NCBI GenBank assembly: GCA_027886175.1
Contig: JAJNNQ010000003.1
Span: 21,989,501-22,053,500 of the forward strand
From: Phylloscopus collybita
Lineage: Eukaryota > Chordata > Aves > Passeriformes > Phylloscopidae
Direction of reading: 5' to 3'
Length of the DNA stretch: 64,000 bases
Shown: piece after piece, positions 1-11,500 of the stretch
Layout: each line of letters begins with the position of its first letter
Numbering within the stretch: the first letter of the stretch is position 1
Notes under the pieces: model-generated
Database searches by the model: none
The model's input: the letters and a program-made list of their open reading frames with translations, nothing else
Told to the model about the DNA's origin: nothing
Made by a program: the position numbers and the translations under genes

Positions 1-1405
1 GTGATGCTGAAGGTCCTTGGTGCTGCCCATGGTCCTTCAAAGTCCAAACCAGTTGCCCTTGAGGTGGCTGAAAGGGACTCAAGAGCAAGCCCAGCATGAG
101 TCACACTCCAGCGGGGAATGGGGAATAAAAGTTTATCTTGCTTAAACACAGAGCTCAACAAAAGCAAAAGAGAAGGTCACAAGATAGGGGCAGAAGTGGA
201 AATTTCTGTATTTGACACCAGTAGAGAATTACAAGTAAGTCTTCCTGCAGTGATGGAGAAGACTCCAATGCTGTCTGCTGGTTTATGGGCAAAGAGAGGA
301 CATTGCTCCTCACTTAAAGCTCTGAAAATAAATACGCTTGTAAGGAAGCTTGAAATTCCTTTCCCAGTTCCTTTTTTTCTTCCTTCTGTGAGAGGGGAAG
401 CTTTTTTTTTTTTTATCTGACCTTGCCTGGACATGGTCTGCATGTCATGTGATTGACCCAGGGGCACTCCATTTCCCACACACTCTGCTTGGACATGCAA
501 TGCATTTTCCAGGTCCTGGTGACAGTGTAAAGTTCAATTGAGGATTGCTCTGTTTAGCTCTGCTGGGGGCTCATAATCCCAGTGGGTCAAAATGTTTAGA
601 GTTAAAGAGGTTACAGGCTTTTCTGAGGGAGTATTTAAACTCCAGCTGTCAAACCATTTGCATAGAAGAAATTTGTAGACTCAGCCAGCAGTACATTAAA
701 TTGCTGTTTTCTTGTCATTAATCTAGTAGCATGCATTGTTTTCCCATTGCCATAAGAGAATAATTAATCTGTGGCAAATTTATGCCTATAAAATCATAAA
801 TAGTAGGCCTGAAATAAAAAATGACAGTGAAGAAGTTCAAGGGGACACACATTGATGAGAGCCTCATCAGGAAGGCTCTTGGCAAAGCCCTTGGAATGCC
901 TTCAGGGTCTGATCTTCTCAGAAACCTTATACTTCACAAATCTAAGGGACATGCAATCTGCTTCATATTCAGTTTAATTGTGCACAAAAAAACCCAAAAC
1001 CAACCCCAAAAAACCCCGAAAAAACAAAACCCACACTTGCAGATCTTGCAAATTAGAAAGAGAACTTTAAAAAAAATATAGAGCTTTATCTCAAGGTCTA
1101 TAAAACGAGTCTGAAAATGAGGAAGTTTGGTGCTGCAATTTCCTGAGAAACCTCAATCTCACTCCATGTCACTATTGTTCTGTACTTTGGTCTATAATAC
1201 AGATGCAAGTCTGATAAATTATGGGCTTCACAGGCTGTTTTCATTTGCAGGAGAAAAAGCAGGGCAGGAACAAAGGTAACATGTGCTGTGAGACTGAGAT
1301 CACTGTCTCTAGTTGCTTTGAAGAAGGTGAACCTGCTGCAGGTGTTTGATACAGGAGAGGTACAAGTCAGGCTGTGGTGGGGGCAAGGCCATGCCTAGGA
1401 CACAA

Positions 1406-1450
1406 TAAGCTTATCAAATTAAGCTTATCACTTATCAAATGCTTATCACT
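1406..1450. repeat. Degenerate AAGCTTATC/CTTATCA repeat cluster
   Basis: CTTATCA occurs four times, at 1410-1416, 1424-1430, 1431-1437 and 1442-1448. Read on the minus strand each is TGATAAG, the consensus bound by GATA-family zinc-finger factors. It is either a decayed short tandem repeat or a homotypic binding-site cluster. Both views rest on sequence alone. Confidence 0.6.
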
Positions 1451-2397
1451 GAAACTCCCAAGCCAAGAGGGTTTTTCTGCTTCCCTCCCTTGTGATAAAG
1501 ATATTTCTGTTGACTAAATGCAGGTTCACTACAAAGAAACAGAGAATGAGGTTGGTGTTGGAGGGGGAGGATGGTGGGATAATCCTTCATGGAGCAAGTT
1601 CTTTTGTGAGCAAAGGCAAGATGAGGCTCAGGTTCCTCCAGGCTCTACTCTGCTTTTACCACAGGCAAAACTCTCCTCTGCAAAGTATTCCACAGCCACA
1701 AAAATACTTCAGGTGCCATTCTCCCACCTCCATCCAACCCTTTCTTCCTCCTCTTGCTTCCCCCTAAGCACCTCCCATGCCACCACCTGACCTTTCTTCA
1801 CCTTTTCCCTGAGTCCCTAGTTTTTCTGGTGGGACAGAAAGGCAGGAGACAGCTAAAGCTTGGCTGGATTCTGCAAGTGCCTAATGGGGTGAGCAGTAGC
1901 CATGTCTCCCTGTCCTGAGAGGTTTGTCCCCTGCCAGGGTGACTGCTGCCCTTCAGCAAAAGGGGATGAAACTGGGCAGTGGACTGAAAGGTCACTATGG
2001 ACAGGGAAGAGCCCCCCAAGACAGCTTGTAAGTCTCACTTAGAACAGTCAATGTGTGGAAAACAGCTTTAAAAAAAAATGAAGGCAGCTTTTATTACAAG
2101 CAGATTTCTCAAGCAGATAGCTGGGAACATTGTGGGGAAAAATCAGGTGGTTAGTTTGGGGGGTTTTCAGTTTTTGATACTGGCAGAGGAACAACAGACA
2201 GGCTTTTGGTCTGGAGGAGCACAACAGTACTAACCCTGGTACTTGTTTTTTTTCTTGGTTTTCTTTAACAACTAAATGAATTAGATCTTCTCCTAGGACC
2301 TTCACCAATTACTTAAAAGGAAAATGTTTATTAAGGTAATAAACAACTAACCCCGATGTCTCCCATCAGGTAGGACTGGCGAAAAGAGGGAATAGAA

Positions 2398-2466
2398 AAA
2401 TCACAGAGCTCCAGAACAGCTGAGATTGTAAAGGACCTCTGGAAGTCCTCCAAAATGACTAAATAT
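2398..2466 (-). mobile_element. Short CR1 LINE 3' remnant
   Basis: The stretch resembles the reverse complement of the CR1 3' end: an imperfect 'cacagagc...cagctgagattg' followed by 'aaaggacctctggaagtcctcc'. It is short and diverged, so the family call is tentative. Confidence 0.45.
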
Positions 2467-4425
2467 TACAGATAGGACTGAACACAACATAAACACTTGT
2501 CTGTATCATGCTCAATACTGCTAGTTCCTAACATGCACCGTGGGGTATGCAATTCTTTTTGCTTTGTTGTTTATTTTGGTGATGAGGCTGGTGAGGATGT
2601 GATTGTTACAGGAGTGAGAAGGGCTGAAGGACCCTCCTTTAACACCAAGTGCAAGGTGAGCAGCACACTGTCCAGCTCTCTGGCATGTATTTGGCAGGGA
2701 CTAGCAAATGCAAGAACACAGACAGGAGCCAGAGAAGTCTGAAACCTATTTGAGGGGAACTCCACCATCTCTTCATTATCAGCAGTTTCCAGGCTGAGCC
2801 TTTGTCTGCCTCTTGTAACCCCCTTTCCCACCCACACACATTCCTTTCCAGCAATGCTACTTTATTTGGCTTGTCATTATCTTCTTGTTAAATCAAATTA
2901 ATTGGTGCATTTAACTCTTCGTGCTCCTTAATAGATCCTCTGACATCACTTGTTTACTGAAAAAAAAAAAAAAAAAGCCTTAAGTATTACATTTCAAAAC
3001 AGCATCTAAATTGAGACAGGTCTTGCCAGTCCCAGTGTGGAACTGTGCTGCTCCAGGAACTCCCATTCACTCCATGAGACACAAGGCAAGCTGGACTTGA
3101 TGAGCTGTGAAGCTGTCCAAGTCAAAGTCTGCACACAAATAGGGTATTTCCAGAAATCCAACGTCTCCTTTTCCAAAAGCTTCATTAGGACAACAAATCT
3201 GCATACCCCTGCTATGGACTGTAAAGCTTTTAGTGACTCTGTTGCAGACTGGAAGGGATCCTCTCTCTGCTGCTCAAAGGTGATTAGTGTAGTCTCCCAT
3301 GTGTTCTGTACCTGCTCTCAATTTCCATAGCCAGATCTACCAAGAATCTATGGAAGAAAATCCTAACTGTAGTGATGCCAGCAAAACACCTAATACCAGT
3401 ATGTCAGGAAATCAAAATAAAAGTAAATGTTCCTCTGGCAATCTGGTTTTATCTGGGGAACTGCTACAAGCTTTACACACATAAAAATGCCCCAACTTCA
3501 TGGCATTATCAGCTGCACCTACATTGGCAATTTCATCAGTATAACCCAGCCCAAAGTCTCTGCAGCCACTGTCCAAGGCAGCACACAGATCTGATGTGGA
3601 ATGGGAGGCTCCTTCCTTCTCAGTGAGGGTTTCTGTTGAAAGTTTGGGGATGAGGGAGGTTGCTCTTGAAGGGCTTGGATCCACAAGAATTGCTTTACTC
3701 CTGAAAATGTGCTTGTAGACCCAGCTGGCACAGCACTCTTCATTGGGGGTGTAGCACTAGGGGCAAAGCTGGGCCCAAAGGCATCAGCCAAAGTGCAAAG
3801 GGCTAGAGCAGAAACAGCAGGAATGTGCAAGGATCTAACTCCTATACATCCTCTGCAAGGGTTTCTGCTGGTCAGAGCACAGCACTACTAACTGTGAGTA
3901 CAGACCTGACCCACAGATAGTACCTGAAAGTAAAGGTTTTGCTTTATTTTCAGACCCCTTTGTAACTCCTGGAGGAAGAGTAAAGCCCCTCTAAATGTTA
4001 GAGAGGGAAATCAGGGGAAAAAAACAGCAAAACCCCCTATAGTGCCACATGTCCTTAATCTACATTTATTTTTCTGTGCCTAGTGCCACATTTCTGGGAG
4101 CAGGGCACTGAGCAGGAGTCACCAGAAGGCTTTGGCAGAGAAAAGACTCCATGGCCTTTCCCTGCTGACATCAGGGAGGCCCTGCATCTGTTGGTGGAAA
4201 CAGCATGCTCCTGACATGGCAACAACATGGGTTAAATTCCAGGCATGAAGCAGGCAAGCTGTAGTTTTAACATGTTAACATGCTCTACCAGGGGAAAAGC
4301 TGAAGTATTTTTAGCATGGCTAGAGTGTTTGTCTCTGCACTGTTCTGGCCTTTTTTGGAATTGTTAACTCTGGTCTGGAAACAAATACAATAGCCTTTGC
4401 AGTAGTGAAATACCACTTATTTTCT

Positions 4426-4431
4426 TTTATT
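4426..4431 (-). terminator. BOK: Candidate BOK poly(A) signal AATAAA
   Basis: AATAAA on the minus strand (TTTATT on plus) is the first canonical hexamer met after the BOK stop codon at 5400. It would give a 3' UTR of roughly 970 nt. A moderately T/G-rich stretch follows on the minus strand. Other TTTATT hexamers lie further on, near 4066 and 3945, so the true end could be later. Confidence 0.4.
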
Positions 4432-5399
4432 GTTTGCCACAAAGAAGACTACGAGTCATACTTCAAAGAGATTAAAGGAGAAACATACATCAGCTAGTTT
4501 CAGCACAGCTCACTGCCTTCAGTGCCAGCCAGTTCACTTGCTGCTTCCCTATTTCTGCCCATGCCCCCCAGCCTTTCCTACTTACATACCGAGCTCTGAC
4601 AGAATCTCAGTGGAGAAAACATTGTTCTTCATGATGAAATTCCATCCCAAGTTGCTGCTTGAAGGCATTGCCCCTTGCTCTCCTGTTTGACTGGGGTGAG
4701 TGCAGTGAGAGGGGTCAACAAAACACACATTGCCCTCTCATCCTGCCCCTCACACAGCTACTCAGGCCAATCTCCAAGACATGCCACGGAGAAGTATCTG
4801 TTGACAGATTATCTGGTTTTCTCTTGTCAAAACCCCACCGTGCTGTGCTGGGGCAGAGCCCAGCAAGTGAGTTAGGGATAAAGGAGGAGATGAAGTTTAA
4901 GCACAAACGTTAACAACAAGAATCAACACAAGGCAAGTCTGAGGACTGAAAGGGAAATCACATGGAGTGAAGGAGGGACTCTCCCCTTCTCCTGTTTTTT
5001 TATCCCATTTCAAATAGTATTCCCTTCCTCCTCCCTTCTGCCTGGTGCTAGCATAAGCATGCAACACAGCTGTAGGGAGCAGCCATCTGACAGTCCCACA
5101 CTGTGCCCAGGGACCAGCTACACCCAGGCCACACATGCAAGTTACCCAGGGAAACAAGATTCTTAGAAGGATTAATGGTGAGAGAGGCTCGTGTGGCTGC
5201 AAATAGGAGACTGTGGTTGATCATCTGCTCCCATTTGATGGGAGAGGAGAACAAGCCTTTTTTTTTTTGTCCCAGTTCTTCTCTTCCTCCTCTTCAGAGA
5301 TTGCCATTACCAGTCTGGAATTACTTCTCCAGTTACTTCTTGTTGCTTCTGGAGTGGGAGAGAAGATGGGGCAAGGGGGTTGTGCTTGGCAACTCAGAC
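4432..5399 (-). other. BOK: Predicted BOK 3' UTR
   Basis: This is the sequence between the BOK stop codon and the first minus-strand AATAAA. It has no intron-like signals that would disrupt a continuous terminal exon. The extent is inferred only from the poly(A) hexamer. Confidence 0.4.
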
Positions 5400-5525
5400 T
5401 CATCTCTCAGGCAGCAGGACGAAGAAGATGGCCTTGAGGAAGTGACCAAAACTGCAAACAGCAGCCACAAGCCAGTGGGAGCGAAGGCTGGGGTCAGTGT
5501 TCACCACACATTTGGTGATGTCTGC
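5400..5525 (-). CDS. BOK: BOK last coding exon (C-terminal membrane anchor)
   Basis: Forty-two codons including TGA, from ADITKCVVNT to FFVLLPER. The acceptor is ATTAG on the minus strand, just before 5525, and the phase is 0 after the TGG that ends the previous exon. The exon encodes the final helices: RSHWLVAAVCSFGHFLKA is followed by a short hydrophobic tail matching the tail-anchor region of BOK. Length and ending match the vertebrate family. Confidence 0.95.
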   Translation of the reverse strand, partial: ADITKCVVNTDPSLRSHWLVAAVCSFGHFLKAIFFVLLPER

Positions 5526-8500
5526 CTAATGAGGAGGGAAGAGAGATGGTCAGAGAGAGATGCCCAGGTCAGCCACTCCTGCAGGCTGTCCCAGCCCCAC
5601 AACCCACGGCATGGCACCACCACTGCTGCAGCACTGGGTGCTGGCTCTGCCACTTCCACACACTGAAAGTTATCTAATCAGGCTCAAAATTTATTAAATC
5701 AGGCTCAAGAGCCCTACAAAATACACTTTCCTAATTCCCCACCAATGAAGCAAGGTGTCCCCCTCTTCAGCCGCCCCTGGGAAAGAAATACTACGGGAAG
5801 ATTATCCAGCACTTTCCATTCTGGATAGCTAAACACAACTTTCTCTCCCTGTTCAAAAGGTCTAGGAAGCCTTAGCAGTATCAGCATTCCCATCCTTTTC
5901 TGTAAAGCCAGATGCTTCCCAGAGGTTGTCCTGTTTAATATCAGCTCAACTTGCTTGTACGTTTTCTCTTGCCTTAATGCTTTCTTTGGAAAGCATTCAA
6001 GCAAGCCATCCCCCAATTTAAATCTAAAGCAATGCAAGCTTTGTAGCTTTGTTTGTGGAAATATATATGCCAGCAGAGATGCCTCCCAGATGTGTGGTCA
6101 GATTTAAAGATCGCTTGGGCAGCCAGTTTCAAGTATTAACAAGAAGAGAAGCTGGCCTGCAATGATTAAAAAAAAAAAAATGAAAAAAAAAATCAACAAC
6201 AAAGAAAACTCCCTGTCAAATTGACAGAAATAGGTTCTCAGCTGGCATGGGAAGCAGAAAATGGAAAATACCAAGAAGGTGAAGTGAACAAGACAGAGGT
6301 AGAGAGAAGAATGTATTTTCTGGTGCAGGAATCAAAACTAAAAGCTTTTGCCCATGATATAACTGAGCTCTGGTTAAAATCCAGCCTAGCACAAGATGTG
6401 GACTGTGGTTGTGTAACAGGGGTGCACAGCTAGCACATCAACCCCTTGTGGTTTTCAGAAACAGCTTTTGGGTGGTAAATGGGAACAATAATCACATCAC
6501 AAGGACCGCAAATGTTCACAGCCCCCAAAGTTTTTTCTTTACAAGCTTAGCTCAGCAGTCTTCCAAATTTACCTTCTGACGTAAGTCTCCCATTGGCCAA
6601 GCACAGACAAGTGAGACTCTCAACCCTGAGGTGTTCCTCCCCAAAACAGGACATGAGAAACCATGAATGCTCCAATAACCTTCTCTATTCCTTCTGCCTG
6701 TGCTCAAGACGTGCATGAGCCTTGCCTGACCCACCTGGGTCATCATTAGAAGAAAGGAAATGGGGGCTGAAGGGACAATTCCCAGAGGCTGGTTAGTGAG
6801 TACAGCCACACTAACCTACCCCATCATCGCCTACACACCAAAGCTCTGCTGCCAGCAGCCTCCCACATATTCCAGTAGTTCCTTGTTCACTGTGTCTGCA
6901 AGGCTGGCACGGTGCACCTCACCACACTGCTGATCTCCTGGGAGCATCAGGAGAAGCTGAGCCCACGAATAACTGACAAGCAGAGACTGCAGAAGGAAGG
7001 AATACAGAGCAGGCAGTGATGGGAAGGAACAGGATGACAGGAGAGAGCTGAGTCAGCACCAAGGTGTGGAAACACTGCTGCCTATAGCTAAAAAACACAA
7101 GCAAACATAGCAAGCAGAGCCAAGAGCGTTACCAGAAGATGCTGCAATGTGGTACAAGTGGTTACAGGCACTTGATCTTGTGGAGGAAAGTAAAGTGGGT
7201 CTCCCTGAATACCCCCCCCCGATGGCTTAGCACACTCACCCTATTTGCCTTTGAACTGATTCAACCTGTCAGATTCTAGCAACCTGCATGGGGGTGATGT
7301 TTAAAACACAGTTGTGTCAAAGTGTCCCTTCAGCTGAGAGAAGTCATGACATGCAGGCACCTGTCTGAACACACAAGTTAGGGTACCTGACCCTTGACAA
7401 ACATAAGCTCTAAGGGGCTTTAGTGCCTCATGTGAGCCAGTACAAGGCCCATACAGACTGGGCTGATTACAGCTGTAGAGGATCGACTGCCAGATGAGAA
7501 AAGGTGAACTCCTTAAAGCCCTGCTATGTTCTCCCAAAGGCAATGACCTCACTGCTCTAACCAAGAGGAGCTGCACTCAGAAGCACTTACAAATTTGTAT
7601 GGGGCTTGCTTAGATAAGCAAAATTGCTCAGCTGTTTAACCATTGCTGTTGTTATCCAAATCAAGCCTACCTGATAAGGCAGTGGAATTGAAAACTTCAA
7701 AGCTACTTAGGGCTTTTTGCCTTGTCAGGCACTGATAAAGTGTTGCAACGCAGTTTGATGTTCTGTGTTAATTATTCAAACAAATTCAAGTCACATACAC
7801 TGCTTTGTAGCAAATGCTGCCAAAAAAATTTCAAATCTTTCTATTCTTCTGTAAAGCCACTACTGAGGCTGCAAACTCTTCCCAGGGGGAAATGATGTCT
7901 CAAAGGTTCTTTCTTGCTCTTCCTGTGAGGTTTGCATTGTGTTCTGCAGTGTTCTCCACCCTATGGAGCAGCATGGGAACCTGCTGCTGAAAGGAGAATT
8001 TCAAATGCCTTTCCAAAGTCTGCATGGTGTCTTTCCTGGGCCAGCTCAGGGCATGGGGGTTACTCCTGGCAGCCTCAGCCCAAGCTGATGAGTAAGAGAT
8101 GGGGGCTATGTGAACAAGGATGGCAAGCCAGGACAAACCAACACAAGCTAGACCTGGCAGTGGGTGAGAGGGTTGCACCAAAGAGCTGCTTGGTCTGGCC
8201 TGTGAGTGAACAGGGCTGGGGAATTCCTGGCTGCAGTGCCGAGACAGAGAGGAAGAACATTCAGGGAGGCACAGTACAAGATGGGATTAGCAGCCTTTCC
8301 CCAGACTGAAGGGGTCATTTCAGGAGGGAAAGTATTTCCTTTCACAGCCCAGGGTTGCTGATAAGGATGTTGGAAATGAGCTGTATCAGAACAACCCAGC
8401 AGCCTTCACAGTCCTGTGCTTGATGGGGGGCAGTGAAGTTGGCTTCCCTTCCTTAGGGCCAGATCCTAAGAGCAATCAGCATGGATTCAGTGACTCTAAT

Positions 8501-11500
8501 AGGAAGGTGCTGCCCATCTAAAGAGGGATGGCTGGCAGAAGGAGCCAGTGGTGGATTTATCTCCTTAGCTGCACAGAACCAGTGCTGGTCCGGAGATGGG
8601 TTTTGCAGCTTGTTTGCTATGCAACAGATTTTCCAAAAATAAGAACTTTTGGAACTAACACTGTGTTTTGAACTCTAATGAAGCAACACAAAAATTAAAA
8701 CAAGATGCTAACTTATCAGAGCATGCAAGTTTTACCAAAACAAGAAAAAAAATAGTTGGAAACTAGAAAGAGATGCGTTCCTACGCAACATTTCTGTTTT
8801 AATGAAACTAGATCTTAGAAAAAAAATGTTTCAGAGGATACATTTCAAGCAGCTCTACAGACATGCAGTTAAAGGGAGCCTCAAAGGATACTGAGGCAGG
8901 GACTGGCATTTACAGGCAAGAACAGTGTTACTCAATCCCAGGCTATCCTCTTCACCTGCCTCGGCACAATTAGTTTTTGGAATGTAAAATGAAACAGATC
9001 AGGGCATTCAAATCAAAGGTTCCTTTTAGCCCAGCCAAACAGTTCCCCGAGTCAGCTGGCCTCAAGGTGACACAGTTTTAGAGAGGGCAGGGATGATTTA
9101 AGGTAGGATTGGTACTTAGTGAGTGCATGGGATCCAAAATCCAAACAATGACACTTTCCCAGTTCTTCTTCACACTCCTAAAGAAACCAGGCAACTGAAC
9201 CAGCTACTGACACAGTTGGGAAGTCTCAGCACAAAGGAGCAATACTCAGTTTGGAAAAACACACACCCCTCTCCAGATTTGTATGGGTGAGGAGCCTGAC
9301 CATTTCCTGACAGCTTAGGAATAAATTTCACCTCTTGGAAAAGAAGGAACGTGCTGCTGTGACTCAGTCTGGGCAGAGTACATGCCTTGGGAACAAGATG
9401 TCCTATGAACTGAGTGGTGTCATAGGGCAATATTTTGCCCCAGGTAGCATCTGCCCTGCAGCTCACCAGAGGATCCAAGGATCTCTGTGTCCTCGCTAGA
9501 TAGGCACATGGAACCTGGTACATACAGACATCACCCAGCTGCCAGCCATTAACACAGCCAGCCAGTGTCTCCAGTCAGCTGGGGAGGTCACTGGAAAGGT
9601 ATCTAGATAAAGATCTTACCATGAACGAACCTCCACGGGAACCAATGCTCACTTTGGGTATAGACAGACCAAAGAAATCCAGTGCTGAGAGGTGAAATGA
9701 GAATTAAACTGGCAGGCCTCATTTTTTTGCCTGTTTCTAGAAAACAGCTGGCCAAGAGTATATCAGAATCAAAGAATGGTTTGGGTTGGAAGAGACCTTA
9801 AATATCACCCAGTCCCACCCCCTGCCATGGGCAAGGACACCTTCCTCTAAAATCAGCCTGCTCCAAGCCTCATCCAACTTGGCCTGGAACACTCCCAGGG
9901 ATGGGGCAATTTGTGCCAGGGCCTCACAGGAATGACCCCTACAGTGTCCCACTACGACTGGCTGTTAGCTCTGGAGAAGACCAGGAACACAACAGTTGCT
10001 GTGGGTTAGGATTGAATTATTATGTTTCAGCTATGCAGGAAGCTGAGGACAAGAATAATTGATCTTTTTGAGGATGGGACCACGAGGCAGTAACAGAGTT
10101 ATATGTCTAGCACAGGTGCAGGTAGGACAAATGAAGAACTCCCCCCTGCCCGCCCCTGGGCTCCTGTGCTAGCTCGGTTTCTGAGGAGCTTTGAGGGGAA
10201 ATATTTCAGGGGATAGGGTAAAAGATTCAAAAGAGGCTCTTACACCTCAGGGTATTTCCAAGGCTTTATTCCCAAAGGGGTCCCAGGGGCAAAGAGGCTG
10301 AACAAGGAAGAGCATGGGTTTTTATCCAGTCTCTCTCTCGAGACAGATAGCTGGCACAGAGCCATAGGTCAGAGACAAGGGAAGGTCAGGTTAAACTAAA
10401 GGTTACAGTCTTTAGGGGGTTCTGGGGAAAAACCATTTCCCCAGAGGAATACAACAGACAGAGGTGGCCACAGTGTTGTGAAAGAGAATCTCACACAAGC
10501 CTTTTTCTGCATAAAGCTGCAGAGAGCACACTCTCACTTTCATTAACCGGGATGTTTCCTGGGCTGGACACGCAGAAACAAGTTCAATGAGACAGCATTT
10601 CTGTCCTAGGTTACAATGTAAAATTGTGCCCAAGGTATGTATTCTATCCCCATGAGCCGTTGGAGCCAAGGTGGGGCAGTGTTTGCCTTATCTTCTGTTA
10701 ACGAGCCTAGCAATGTCTTGCCACATGACTCATAGATAACTTCCTCCAGGAGTTATCTCTGTTTAATGGGCCATCAAGGACCCACTGCATGACTCATAGA
10801 ATGAGATTATCCCATTGTGAGATGCTCCACCCAGGGGGAGGAGCCAAGCATTCCCACCTGGATATAATCCAGGGTTTGAGACATCACAAGCAGCTTTCTA
10901 TCCACTGGACTCCCAGAGGAGACAAGAGCTACCAGACGGAATCACTGCTTTGACAAGAACATCTCATCTGGTTCCACTGGATTCCTGGAGGAAGATTGGA
11001 CCCTTCTCACCATCACTGGACCCTTCTCTCTCAGGATCATCTCTACTCCAACAGAACCACATCTGCCACTCCAGGAGGACTTACTTTTGGACTGCTTCAA
11101 ACACCCTGACCAACAGGGTGTCAGGTTGTATTGTTCCATTGATTTTATTTTACCTTTTTTTTCCTCTCTTCTCCTATTAAATTGTATCTCTGACTGCGAG
11201 TCTCACTGGTTTTGCTTTCAAACCAGCACAATTTCTTACCCAGCCTCCTCTTCTCTTCAGCCAGGTCACCAAGGTCTTGCGGACAAACTCTCCCAGGCAG
11301 TCAACGATGGTGTGCACCATGGCCGGCTGCGCGTGCCGCACGCAGTCCACCGCCAGCCCAGCCGCCACGGCGTAGAGGGACACCACCTTGCCCCACGTTA
11401 TGCCTGTGAAAAGTAAAAAAAGCCATTCATATTTACACACACAAACACACTCAGTTCAGTCTTGAGTAATCAAAGGAAACGATGCTCCTTCCATTACACT

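Larger units (their letters stand above)
1..4425. other. BOK downstream flank, no gene recognised
   Basis: This is non-coding flank beyond the candidate BOK poly(A) signal. Only short chance reading frames occur and none resembles a known protein. The neighbour expected from human synteny, THAP4, was looked for on both strands and not seen. The stretch holds a cluster of GATA-type motifs near 1410-1448, a short CR1 remnant near 2400, and an A-run at about 2960-2976. Confidence 0.6.
5526..11239 (-). other. BOK: BOK intron between exon 4 and the last exon
   Basis: About 5.7 kb. The donor is GTAAGA at 11239 and the acceptor is at 5527-5526. It contains a CR1 fragment near 9.8 kb, a minus-strand LTR at about 10165-10725 and an ERVL-type solo LTR at 10760-11230. 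The rest, 5.5-9.7 kb, has A-rich runs and no recognisable gene or RNA. Confidence 0.8.

Noticed and set aside
1..4425. THAP4 3' exons
   Set aside because: Expected from human synteny, but no THAP or nitrobindin-like sequence was recognised on either strand.
5103..5666. 187-codon plus-strand frame
   Set aside because: It is the antisense shadow of the BOK last exon; the minus-strand reading gives the conserved protein end.
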